Assembly: GCA_041689615.1 (NCBI GenBank)
Contig: JBDNFW010000001.1
Coordinates: 1 to 59,923, forward strand
DNA length: 59,923 nt
DNA from: UBA7359 sp041689615
GTDB taxonomy: Bacteria > Pseudomonadota > Gammaproteobacteria > Eutrophobiales > Eutrophobiaceae
Reading direction: 5' to 3'
The first letter of the stretch is position 1; each line of letters starts with the position of its first letter. The notes below the pieces were generated by a model, which was not told the origin of the DNA, made no database searches, and was given only the letters and a program-made list of their open reading frames with translations. A program made the translations under genes and the position numbers. This document shows, piece after piece, positions 17,236 through 25,852 of the stretch.

Positions 17236-17412
17236 TATACCCAAGTAGCCTTAAGATGCAGGTTCTTACCTGAGCTCCCTTCGGACGGGTTTCAAATCTC
17301 CAGCTACGGCGTGTGTGTTGTTAGCATAGAATGACTATGCAAAAAACAAATGCCTTGTATCTGAAGATTTGAAATCCCGCTGAATCCTGTATCTTAAGGC
17401 TACTTGGGTATA
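17236..17412. mobile_element. Inverted-repeat element (MITE-like), 177 bp
   Basis: A perfect 22-bp terminal inverted repeat starts TATACCCAAGTAGCCTTAAG at 17236-17257 and returns at 17391-17412. A second nested stem (GGTTTCAAATCT/AGATTTGAAATCC) lies inside, so the whole element could fold into a long hairpin. It encodes no protein. It fills most of the 309-base gap between phosphoribulokinase and msbA. No target-site duplication beyond a shared TATA is visible. A transposon-derived miniature element is the best guess; a structured RNA is the alternative. Confidence 0.7.
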
Positions 17413-17448
17413 CGCCAAATAACCGATTGATCTACAAGGGAGCATAGT

Positions 17449-19194
17449 TTGGGTTCGTCAATTAGTACAGATATCGCCTTATATCGTCGGCTACTTAGTC
17501 ATGTCGTTCCCTATTGGAAAGTTTTTTTGTTGTCTATTCTCAGTATGATTTTATTGGCGGGAACCGATCCGGCTATCCCCGCTTTGATGCAGCCTTTATT
17601 AAACGGCGCATTTATTGAAAAAGATCCGGAAACAATCGCCTTAATGCCATTTCTATTCGTGGCTTTATTCGCGATACGTGGCATCGCAGCTTACGTCAGT
17701 AATCTGTCATTAAATTGGGTAGCAAATAAAGTCATCATGGATTTACGTCAGGCCATGTTCAATCGAATGATTGATTTTCCCGCTAATTTTTATGATCAAC
17801 ATCGCTCCGGTAGTTTGATGTCGCGTTTTACTTATGATGTGGCACAATTAAAAGAAGCTTCAACCAATGCTATATCAACATTGGTCAGAGATTCATTGTC
17901 AGTTGTAGGCTTACTTGCCTGGATGTTTTATGTCGATTGGTTAATGGCATTAATATGTTTGTTATCGGCACCTGTTATTGGAATCATCGTTACGATTATT
18001 AAACGCAGAATACGTAAAATGAGTCGTAAGGTTCAGGATACGATGGGTGATCTTCATCATGTGCTTGCGGAAAGTTTTGATGCGCAAAAGGTCATCAAGT
18101 TATACGGTGGTCAGGAAGTAGAAAAACTACGATTCTTTAATACGATTAACGCGCATCGTCGCTTTGCCATGAAATTTGTTCAGGCATCAGTAGCAACCGG
18201 CCCAGCAATACAAATGATCACTGCTGTTCTTCTCGCTATTATTATTTATGTGGCTACTCAACAAGCGATGTCGGGGAGTTTAGATACCGGTGATTTCGTT
18301 TCATTTTTTGCCGCTATTGCGATGATCATGGGGCCGTTAAAACGACTGGCTAGTGTTAATGAACATGTACAAAAAGGTTTGGCTGCATGCGAAAGTGTTT
18401 TTTCATTACTCGATACCGAAATAGAACCACAATCTGGTGAGAAAGAATTAAAGAATGTAAAAGGCAAAATTGAATTTCGTGATGTATCGTATTCTTATGC
18501 TGAATCTGAAACAGATGCCTTACAAAAAATATCATTAAGTATTGCCCCGGGAGAAGTCATTGCTTTAGTCGGTGAATCCGGTAGCGGTAAAACAACTTTG
18601 GCAAATTTATTACCCCGATTTTATGAGCCACAGTCCGGTTCAATTTATTACGATGACATTGATATTAATGAATTATCATTATTATCGTTACGAAATAATA
18701 TTGCTTACGTTAGTCAGGATGTTGTTTTGTTTAATGACACTGTTAGAAATAATATTGCCTATGGCGAATTGAAAGACGCTTCCGATGAAGCAGTATGGGC
18801 AGCAGCAGAAGCTGCATGTGCAACAGAGTTTATTAATGAGTTGTCTGAAAAAATGTCAACGTATACCGGCGAAGATGGCACTCGATTATCTGGCGGTCAA
18901 CGACAGCGTTTAGCTATTGCGCGAGCCTTATTAAAAAATGCACCTTTGTTAATTCTTGATGAAGCAACGTCGTCATTAGATACGCGTTCAGAACGACATA
19001 TTCAATCAGCGTTAGAAAATGTTAAAAAAGGACGTACCTGCTTAATTATCGCACATCGATTATCTACTATTGAAAATGCAGATCGCATTATCGTAATGAA
19101 TAAAGGCAAGATAGTTGAACAAGGAAAACATGACGAGCTATTAAAACTTCAAAACCATTATGCCCGATTGCATCAGGTTCAGTTTCAAGATTAA
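17449..19194 (+). CDS. msbA: Lipid A export ABC transporter MsbA
   Basis: The 581-residue protein has six membrane spans in the first 320 residues and an ABC domain with GESGSGKTTLAN (Walker A), LSGGQRQRLAIARALL (signature) and LLILDEATSSLD (Walker B). Sequences such as FYDQHRSGSLMSRFTYDV and QAMSGSLDTGDFVSFFAA match MsbA, which flips core-lipid A across the inner membrane. The start is a TTG preceded by AAGGGAG. lpxK, its common partner, is not adjacent. Confidence 0.93.
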   Translation: MGSSISTDIALYRRLLSHVVPYWKVFLLSILSMILLAGTDPAIPALMQPLLNGAFIEKDPETIALMPFLFVALFAIRGIAAYVSNLSLNWVANKVIMDLRQAMFNRMIDFPANFYDQHRSGSLMSRFTYDVAQLKEASTNAISTLVRDSLSVVGLLAWMFYVDWLMALICLLSAPVIGIIVTIIKRRIRKMSRKVQDTMGDLHHVLAESFDAQKVIKLYGGQEVEKLRFFNTINAHRRFAMKFVQASVATGPAIQMITAVLLAIIIYVATQQAMSGSLDTGDFVSFFAAIAMIMGPLKRLASVNEHVQKGLAACESVFSLLDTEIEPQSGEKELKNVKGKIEFRDVSYSYAESETDALQKISLSIAPGEVIALVGESGSGKTTLANLLPRFYEPQSGSIYYDDIDINELSLLSLRNNIAYVSQDVVLFNDTVRNNIAYGELKDASDEAVWAAAEAACATEFINELSEKMSTYTGEDGTRLSGGQRQRLAIARALLKNAPLLILDEATSSLDTRSERHIQSALENVKKGRTCLIIAHRLSTIENADRIIVMNKGKIVEQGKHDELLKLQNHYARLHQVQFQD

Positions 19195-19215
19195 TGAACC
19201 TTGATAGAGGCATCT

Positions 19216-19446
19216 ATGGATGAAACTAAAAAATTTACGTGTGGAAGGTGCAATGAAATAGTAGATGAAAAAGGTAATGTATTTTTTTGGTCAATTTTAT
19301 TCTTATTAATTTTAGGCATGGGGTTTTTCCATGTTGAAAATAATATATGTAAAGATTGTGCGGGATTTTTAAATTTTATTGCGTTTTCATTATTAATATT
19401 TTTATCAATTATTTTATTTATTGTTACGGTAATTATTTTTCTATAA
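19216..19446 (+). CDS. Small membrane protein with paired CxxC motifs
   Basis: The 76-residue protein starts at the ATG at 19216 (MDETKKFTCGRCNEIV), chosen because AGAGG precedes it; an in-frame TTG lies 15 bases upstream. CGRC near residue 9 and CKDC near residue 44 flank a first membrane span (FWSILFLLILGMGFF), and a second long hydrophobic stretch ends the protein. The paired CxxC motifs could bind zinc. It follows msbA by 21 bases and may be co-transcribed. I do not recognise the family. Confidence 0.6.
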   Translation: MDETKKFTCGRCNEIVDEKGNVFFWSILFLLILGMGFFHVENNICKDCAGFLNFIAFSLLIFLSIILFIVTVIIFL

Positions 19447-19457
19447 TCAAGAGTTAA

Positions 19458-20354
19458 TTAGCCGCAAACTTTATCTCGCCCCGTATGTTTTGCCGTATAC
19501 ATTACTCTGTCAGCAGCTTCTATTAACTTGTTTGGGTCGTCATGATCAAACATTTGAGCGATACCAATTGATACAGTAACACAGGGCAATGGCTCATTAT
19601 TATCATTTGTTATTTGAGTTTGTTTAATTGCTAGTCGTAAGCGCTCAGCAATAGTTAAAGCACCATTGATATCCATGCCGGGTAATAAGGCAAACAATTC
19701 TTCGCCACCATAACGTGCCACCATATCTTCAGGTCGCAAATATTGTTTAATAGATTGCGATACAGTTCGTAAGGCAATATCTCCGGCAAGATGCCCATAG
19801 TTGTCGTTGTAGTTTTTAAAGCGATCAATGTCAATCATCATCACGGATAAGGCTTCATTGTTTTTATGGCAACGATGCATAACACGAGCCATCGTGCTAT
19901 CTAACCAGCGTCGATTATAAAGACTCGTTAGTGCGTCAACCGTTGCATTATGTTCGTATTCTTTAAGCAAGCCCTTAATTTTATTAATTACTGAATTTCC
20001 ATGTCGTAAGCGTTGTGATAAAACAAGGAGTAAGTTATTAGCAATGGCATGTGAGCTGCCGATTAATGAACACATGACTTCTTCATCTATGATAAGTATT
20101 CGTGAATCTTCAATAGCCGAGACATAGGCAGAAGCAGGTTGATGATCAATAACAGCAATTTCGCCAATACTTTGGCCTGGTTTAAGCACGGCGACTGGAT
20201 CTGCATTGTCCGGTGACAAGTGAACATTAAATGAACCTGATAGTATTAAATAAACATTATTGCTTGTGTCACCGCTTTTAATAAGTGTCTCATTCTTAAC
20301 CATATTGCGGGTTGCACAATCAGAAAGCAGCGGCATGATGGAACTAAAATTCAC
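19458..20354 (-). CDS. Cyclic-nucleotide-binding domain / GGDEF diguanylate cyclase
   Basis: The N-terminal half is a cNMP-binding beta-barrel (GDTSNNVYLILSGSFNV, then GQSIGEIAVIDHQPASAYVSA). The C-terminal half is a GGDEF domain with DALTSLYNRRWLD, MIDIDRFKNYNDNYGH and the active-site variant GGEEL, so it could make c-di-GMP in response to a nucleotide ligand. The GTG start at 20354 may be too short: the frame stays open about 50 codons upstream, overlapping the transglutaminase gene end, but offers no ATG, GTG or TTG there. The barrel's first helix would need part of that extension. Confidence 0.88.
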   Translation of the reverse strand: MNFSSIMPLLSDCATRNMVKNETLIKSGDTSNNVYLILSGSFNVHLSPDNADPVAVLKPGQSIGEIAVIDHQPASAYVSAIEDSRILIIDEEVMCSLIGSSHAIANNLLLVLSQRLRHGNSVINKIKGLLKEYEHNATVDALTSLYNRRWLDSTMARVMHRCHKNNEALSVMMIDIDRFKNYNDNYGHLAGDIALRTVSQSIKQYLRPEDMVARYGGEELFALLPGMDINGALTIAERLRLAIKQTQITNDNNEPLPCVTVSIGIAQMFDHDDPNKLIEAADRVMYTAKHTGRDKVCG

Positions 20355-20437
20355 ATCATTAAATAATTCCTGCCCACTAATCTCTATCTCAGATATAGTC
20401 TCTAAAGAATCATTCGTAGCATCTGCTAATTTGCGAT

Positions 20438-22459
20438 CTAGATTTCTTTGGCTGGAGTGAACGATTTTATGGCCGCCTTTAATTGTAATAATTTATTATT
20501 GTCAGAACAATAACGAATGAGTACATATAAGTTTGTAATATTTTGTGTTTCGTTTTTAAGGTCCTGTCTCGATTCTGAGACGCGTTGTGCATAATCAATA
20601 GGCCCTTCGTATGATTTCCTTGCCAAACCTGCCTTAGCCATTTTCTTACAGAAGATATCATAATATTTTCTTGCTGGTTCAGTTGTTTTCGGTATTTTCT
20701 TAAAAATGACTACTGCAATGGCAGCAACAATAATGCCAAGTAAAACAAAAAGGTAAAAAGTTAATTCTTTCCAGTCTATTGAATCAAAACCTAAACGTTG
20801 GAGGAAAAGCTTCTGTCGTTCAGGCCCATAGCCTAGTACCCATTGAGCCCATTGATAATTAACCATATCAACGGTATTACGCATTCTTTGCCAAAGGCGA
20901 AATGCAGTTGCATTTTTTCCCAGGCCCAATGGAATATCAATAATGGCATCAGGCATGGCAACATTCATGCCCTCGTTTATTCTTATGGGAGAAATAATTG
21001 ACGTTGGATCAATACGAACCCATCCCTGATTCTCAAGCCATACCTCAGTCCAGGCATGCGCATCATGTTGCCTAACGATTAAATAATTACCAACTGGGTT
21101 AACTTCGCCACCTTGATAACCTGTAACAACACGTGCCGGTATACCAGCGGCGCGCATTAATACGGTAAATGCGGCGGCATAATGTTCACAAAAACCCTGA
21201 CGCGTATTAAATATAAACTCATCAACGATATCGCCGCTTATTAATGGCGGCGTCAATGTATAAATAAAACCCTGATTTCTTAACCATTCGAGCGCAGCTT
21301 GTACGATTAGCGTCGGCTCTTTGAATTCGTCACGTAATTTTGACGCGAGTTCACGTGTCTTAGGATGAGTAATTTCTGGTAGCGTTAAACCACGCTGCAA
21401 ATCAGAATATTCATCTTTATTAATATGAAATGAACTGTAAGAAGTTAATTTATACGCTTGCCTTGAACGTATTGATTGATTAGTTTTTAATTGATAGTCG
21501 TTAGTAAAATGAGTGTTATCAGGCAGCTTCGATACCATTTCAAGCCCAAATAACCATTTTTTATTGCTTGGTTCAATCGTCACATCATAGAGTATAGGTT
21601 CACCTATATATTCAATTGGTGAAGGTATCTGATCAGATTTATCCGTTCCCGTCGTCCATTTACGTCCATCAGTTTGCCAGAGCACGGGGCCACGCCAATA
21701 CAGTTTTGATTGTGCAGGAATCTCATCTTCAAATGTAACGCGAAAAGCGACTTCATTCGATTGAACAAGTTTGCTGATAGTGCCCGGCGACATTTGATCA
21801 GTAATACCGGTAACACTGGTAAAAGCATCTTTTGGCATACCCCATAAAGGGCCATTAACACGTGGAAACAAGATAAACAAAACCAGTAATATAGGCACAG
21901 CTTGAACGAGTAATGTTGTTGATAATTTAAAACGTTTTAAAAGTGTGAGTTGTTGTTCAGTATCATTAAAGTCAATTAAACCTGCCGTCATAATGATAAT
22001 GACAAACATCATATAAGTTGCTGTAGGAATAGTTTGAGTATAAAAAAAGTTAGTGATAATTAAAAAATAACCCAGATAAGTGCTGATATAAAAATCTCGT
22101 TTGGAATTACTTTCAAATATTTTAAATCCGGCTAAAAGAACCAATAGTGCTACACCGACATCACGTCCGGCAAGACTGCCGTAACTACTGTATACGCTAG
22201 CTACACCAGTAAACATAAGTACTAAGCGAATTATATTGATAATGCCTTTTTGTTGCGACCAGAAGGCAGTTAGTTTATATGGTATATAAACACGTGCGAC
22301 TAATAAAATGACGTGTGAAATTGGTATCCAGAGTGGCAAGCGTTGCCAATGAGGAAAGCTGGCTAAAGCAACGCCAAGTGCAAGCCACATAATTTTATTA
22401 AGATTTAGTTGCTGACTAATCACTTTTAATTCCCGTAACGCGCTAATGCTTCCAGGCAA
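20438..22459 (-). CDS. TgpA-like membrane transglutaminase-fold protease
   Basis: The 673-residue protein has several N-terminal membrane spans (to about residue 200), a periplasmic transglutaminase core and a late single span with a C-terminal DUF4129-like tail. The core shows the Cys-His-Asp triad regions: RQGFCEHYAAAFTVLMR (Cys), RQHDAHAWTEVWL (His) and WVRIDPT (Asp). The order matches TgpA of Pseudomonas, an essential membrane protein of unsettled substrate. It overlaps DUF58 by 34 bases, in the conserved moxR-DUF58-tgpA run. Confidence 0.92.
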   Translation of the reverse strand: MPGSISALRELKVISQQLNLNKIMWLALGVALASFPHWQRLPLWIPISHVILLVARVYIPYKLTAFWSQQKGIINIIRLVLMFTGVASVYSSYGSLAGRDVGVALLVLLAGFKIFESNSKRDFYISTYLGYFLIITNFFYTQTIPTATYMMFVIIIMTAGLIDFNDTEQQLTLLKRFKLSTTLLVQAVPILLVLFILFPRVNGPLWGMPKDAFTSVTGITDQMSPGTISKLVQSNEVAFRVTFEDEIPAQSKLYWRGPVLWQTDGRKWTTGTDKSDQIPSPIEYIGEPILYDVTIEPSNKKWLFGLEMVSKLPDNTHFTNDYQLKTNQSIRSRQAYKLTSYSSFHINKDEYSDLQRGLTLPEITHPKTRELASKLRDEFKEPTLIVQAALEWLRNQGFIYTLTPPLISGDIVDEFIFNTRQGFCEHYAAAFTVLMRAAGIPARVVTGYQGGEVNPVGNYLIVRQHDAHAWTEVWLENQGWVRIDPTSIISPIRINEGMNVAMPDAIIDIPLGLGKNATAFRLWQRMRNTVDMVNYQWAQWVLGYGPERQKLFLQRLGFDSIDWKELTFYLFVLLGIIVAAIAVVIFKKIPKTTEPARKYYDIFCKKMAKAGLARKSYEGPIDYAQRVSESRQDLKNETQNITNLYVLIRYCSDNNKLLQLKAAIKSFTPAKEI

Positions 22460-23409
22460 AGTTCTTTTTGGTGAGCACCATGACCGGGTTCGATACTGAC
22501 ATTAGGTATTTCGAGCCCATAATGTAATGATGTTTGTTCAGCCAGCAATATCCAATAACATAATTGAGAAAGGCGCAACTCAATATCATTAATGTGTGAA
22601 ACAGATTCCCAACTGAGTATTAATGTTTGTGATCCTTTGCCACTGAATTGCTTAACTAGTAACCCTTGTTCTTTTGCAAAAGCTTTCCATGCAATTGAAT
22701 GAATCGGATCACCGGGTCTGTATTTTCTAAAACCGGCAAAATCATCCATGCCAGATTGAGAACCAGAGTCTGCACCTTCTTCTTTCAAAGTGTACTGAGG
22801 CAATTGCTTTTGGCCTTTAGGTTCAGGATAAATCAGGCATTCATATTCAGGATCAAAATAAGACCATGCGACAAAAAGTCCGAGTGGAAAGTTTGTTGAA
22901 ATTTTTAAACGATCACACTTTAATATTCCACGCCGACTAGAATCAACAGGATAATAACGTGTTGATTGTTTGCCCGAATCAATACCTGTAGAAATTGTCA
23001 GGCTATCTTTTTTCTTGCGAAAGAATCTTTTAATGGGTTCGCGTTTTTCAAGTTGAATAGAAAATTTTTCCAGACCAAGACGGTTATCAAACTGAATCGG
23101 AAACAAGGCTTGTTGACCAGCGAACACCGCTTTTGGTCTTAAAGAAGAAACAATCAATCCTCTCAGATTTCGGTATGTGTGTAATATACAAACTTGTCCA
23201 AGGCTGGCAAGTAAAAAACAAAGCATGTACGCCATACTGTTATTGTAGTTTATCGCGCCTAATAACATGACAATTAACATCAAGCCGTAGATCATGCCTT
23301 GAATAGTTGGAAGTATATAAACGCGGTGACGTTTAAGTTGTTCTGTCTGATATCCGATCCGGCCAGCAGGATCGGCAGGAAGTTTTTCTAATACGACTCT
23401 TGTTGACAT
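22426..23409 (-). CDS. DUF58 domain protein
   Basis: The 327-residue protein has two N-terminal membrane spans (about residues 33-75) and the DUF58 signature GMDDFAGFRKYRPGDPIHSIAWKAFAK (only its core GDPIHSIAWKAFAK is diagnostic). DUF58 proteins have a von Willebrand A-like fold and work with MoxR AAA+ ATPases. It starts 19 bases after moxR and overlaps the transglutaminase gene. Confidence 0.92.
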   Translation of the reverse strand: MSTRVVLEKLPADPAGRIGYQTEQLKRHRVYILPTIQGMIYGLMLIVMLLGAINYNNSMAYMLCFLLASLGQVCILHTYRNLRGLIVSSLRPKAVFAGQQALFPIQFDNRLGLEKFSIQLEKREPIKRFFRKKKDSLTISTGIDSGKQSTRYYPVDSSRRGILKCDRLKISTNFPLGLFVAWSYFDPEYECLIYPEPKGQKQLPQYTLKEEGADSGSQSGMDDFAGFRKYRPGDPIHSIAWKAFAKEQGLLVKQFSGKGSQTLILSWESVSHINDIELRLSQLCYWILLAEQTSLHYGLEIPNVSIEPGHGAHQKELCLEALARYGN

Positions 23410-23427
23410 AAGAATCAGTCGTAGATA

Positions 23428-24375
23428 TCAGGGAATAGGAACGTGTTGAATTAAATGTTCTGCGGGTTGTAATGCCTGTTTATCTGTTACTTCATACATA
23501 AATTGTAGGCGATGACCGATAACGCTGGGTAATACAGCCTGCACATCTTCGGGTAACACATGTAGATGTGAACTTATTAGTGCCCATGCTTTTGCTGCGC
23601 TTAATATGGCAATACCTGCGCGCGGTGACAGTCCATGAACATAATTACCAGAACTGCGGCTGAACTCCAGCAAGCTTTGTATATAGTCAAGTAAGGCATC
23701 AGAAACATGAATATGCTCAAGTTGTTTTTGTAATTGAATAAGTTCTTCAATCGTTAATACTGCCTGAACTTCTGCTAATAAATCTTTTCGGTTCTTGCCT
23801 TTTAATAATTCGCGTTCAGCATCGTTATCCGGATAACCTAATTCAATGCGCATTAGAAAACGATCCAGTTGCGACTCAGGTAACGGAAACGTGCCTACCT
23901 GATTAGACGGGTTTTGTGTTGCGATAACAAAGAAAGGGTTAGGTAAATCTCGTGTTTCACCTTCAATAGTAACTTGATATTCAGCCATTGCCTCAAGCAA
24001 TGCACTTTGCGTTCGTGGTGTAGCACGGTTAATTTCATCGGCAAGAATAACGTTGGTAAAAACAGGGCCTTGATGAAAATCAAATTTGCTAGTGTCGCGG
24101 TTATAAACAGAAACACCAAGAATATCTGCCGGCAACAAATCACTGGTGAATTGTATACGTTGATAATGTAAGCCAAGTGCTTTAGCTAAAGTATGCGACA
24201 AAGTTGTTTTGCCAACACCCGGCATATCTTCTATTAATAAATGACCTCTTGCTATCACGCATGCAATCGCAAGTCGAATTGCTTTTTCTTTACCCAGTAT
24301 GATCTGACTTATAGCATCAATCGCTTTATCAATATTATCTGTATTGATTGATGATGTAGATTCACTCATATTCAT
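23428..24375 (-). CDS. MoxR-family AAA+ ATPase
   Basis: The 315-residue protein has Walker A (MPGVGKTTLSHTLAKAL), Walker B (VILADEINRATP), sensor-1 ATQNP and an arginine-finger region (LPESQLDRFLMRIE). MoxR ATPases act as chaperone-like partners for VWA or DUF58 proteins, the latter being the next gene. It leads the three-gene run and starts nine bases after pmbA ends. Confidence 0.94.
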   Translation of the reverse strand: MNMSESTSSINTDNIDKAIDAISQIILGKEKAIRLAIACVIARGHLLIEDMPGVGKTTLSHTLAKALGLHYQRIQFTSDLLPADILGVSVYNRDTSKFDFHQGPVFTNVILADEINRATPRTQSALLEAMAEYQVTIEGETRDLPNPFFVIATQNPSNQVGTFPLPESQLDRFLMRIELGYPDNDAERELLKGKNRKDLLAEVQAVLTIEELIQLQKQLEHIHVSDALLDYIQSLLEFSRSSGNYVHGLSPRAGIAILSAAKAWALISSHLHVLPEDVQAVLPSVIGHRLQFMYEVTDKQALQPAEHLIQHVPIP

Positions 24376-24384
24376 AATAGTCTT

Positions 24385-25734
24385 TTATTCGCCTGCAATA
24401 GTCATTGTATCCATCAAGACTGAACCAGTTAAGACATTACCACGAGGATCAGTATCATTTGCAATACTAATAATATTTTTATACATATCGATTAAATTTC
24501 CGGCGACAGTTATTTCTTCAACCGGATAAGCAAGCTCACCATCTTCTACCCAAAACCCGGAAGCGCCGCGCGAATAATCGCCGGTGATTTGATTAACACC
24601 AAAGCCAATCATGTCAGTGATAAATAACCCCGTCCCCATATCTTTAATTAAATTTTGTAAGGTTTTATTTCCAGATTCAATAACAAGATTATGCACACCA
24701 CCGGCATTACCGGTAGTTTGTAAACCGAGTTTGCGTGCAGAGTAACCACTCAATGCATATTCTTTAAGAATGCCATCTTTAATAATCTCGTGCTCTCTGG
24801 TTGCTACACCATCATTATCAAAAGGTGCGCTGCCGAGTGCTTTTTTTATAAAGGGTCGTTCACTGATGTTGATATGCTCAGCAAAAACCTGTTCGTCTTT
24901 CTTATCAAGCAAAAAGCTGGCGCGACGATACAAACTGCCGCCAGAAATTGCAGTGATGAATGCTGAAAAAAGACCGGAAGCAACTGGAGCTTCAAAAATA
25001 ACCGGTGCCTGGCGAGTTGTTAATTTACGCGAGCCTAATCGGGAAACGGTTCTTCTCACTGCTTCCTGACTAATATCTTTAACAGATTGCAATTCACGGT
25101 AATCACGTGCTTTGCTATACCAGCCATCGCGTTGCATACCATTACTATCTTCAGCAATAACGGTGCAATCAATCGTGTGACCAGACCAGTTCCAGCCATG
25201 AATAAAATTATGGGTATTCCCGTAAAGATTTAAACCGGAGTAAGTACTGACAACAGAGCCATCCGAATTTGAAATACGTTTATCAGCATCGAAAGCAGAT
25301 CGTTCACATTCAATGGCTAATTCAATTGCTGCCTCGGGCGAAATATCCCAGGGATGATATAAATTCAGATCGGGAAATTCCTTCGCCATTAATTCGGGTT
25401 CAACTAAACCGGCAAATTCGTCACGGCTAGAATATTTAGCAATACCTATTGCGGCCTGTACCGACTGTTTAACAGCAGCATCACTAAAATCGGAAGTACT
25501 GGAATTACCCTTTTGGCCATTAATAAAAACGGTAATGCTGAGCCCCTTATCACGTTCATACTCAAGTTTGTCAATTTCGCCTTTACGAACATTGGCAGAT
25601 AGTCCCGAGCCGACGCCAATGTCCGTTTCCGCAGCGCTAGCGCCCATTTCTTTCGCCTGAGTTAAGACGGAGTCAATGATGCGAGTCAGTTCTTCTTGAT
25701 TATCGTTTAATTCATTTGTGCCCATGGCTTCCAT
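24385..25734 (-). CDS. pmbA: PmbA/TldE subunit of the TldD/E metalloprotease
   Basis: The 449-residue protein has the PmbA N-terminal GASAAETDIGVGSGLSANVRKGEID, and mid-region QTTGNAGGVHNLVIESG and FGVNQITGDYSRGASGFWVE. PmbA (TldE) forms a heterodimer with TldD that cleaves unfolded peptides, such as microcin and cytotoxin precursors; TldD carries the metal. tldD is not in the window. It is divergent from uvrD. Confidence 0.95.
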   Translation of the reverse strand: MEAMGTNELNDNQEELTRIIDSVLTQAKEMGASAAETDIGVGSGLSANVRKGEIDKLEYERDKGLSITVFINGQKGNSSTSDFSDAAVKQSVQAAIGIAKYSSRDEFAGLVEPELMAKEFPDLNLYHPWDISPEAAIELAIECERSAFDADKRISNSDGSVVSTYSGLNLYGNTHNFIHGWNWSGHTIDCTVIAEDSNGMQRDGWYSKARDYRELQSVKDISQEAVRRTVSRLGSRKLTTRQAPVIFEAPVASGLFSAFITAISGGSLYRRASFLLDKKDEQVFAEHINISERPFIKKALGSAPFDNDGVATREHEIIKDGILKEYALSGYSARKLGLQTTGNAGGVHNLVIESGNKTLQNLIKDMGTGLFITDMIGFGVNQITGDYSRGASGFWVEDGELAYPVEEITVAGNLIDMYKNIISIANDTDPRGNVLTGSVLMDTMTIAGE

Positions 25735-25852
25735 AATGATTTATTTCTTATATTTATAAACAGACATTCTAGCATTCACGCCAATTAGCAACTAGGTCAA
25801 TTCGGCAATAGTGTATTTTTAGTTCTACTCAACTATGCGTACAATCCGTCCC

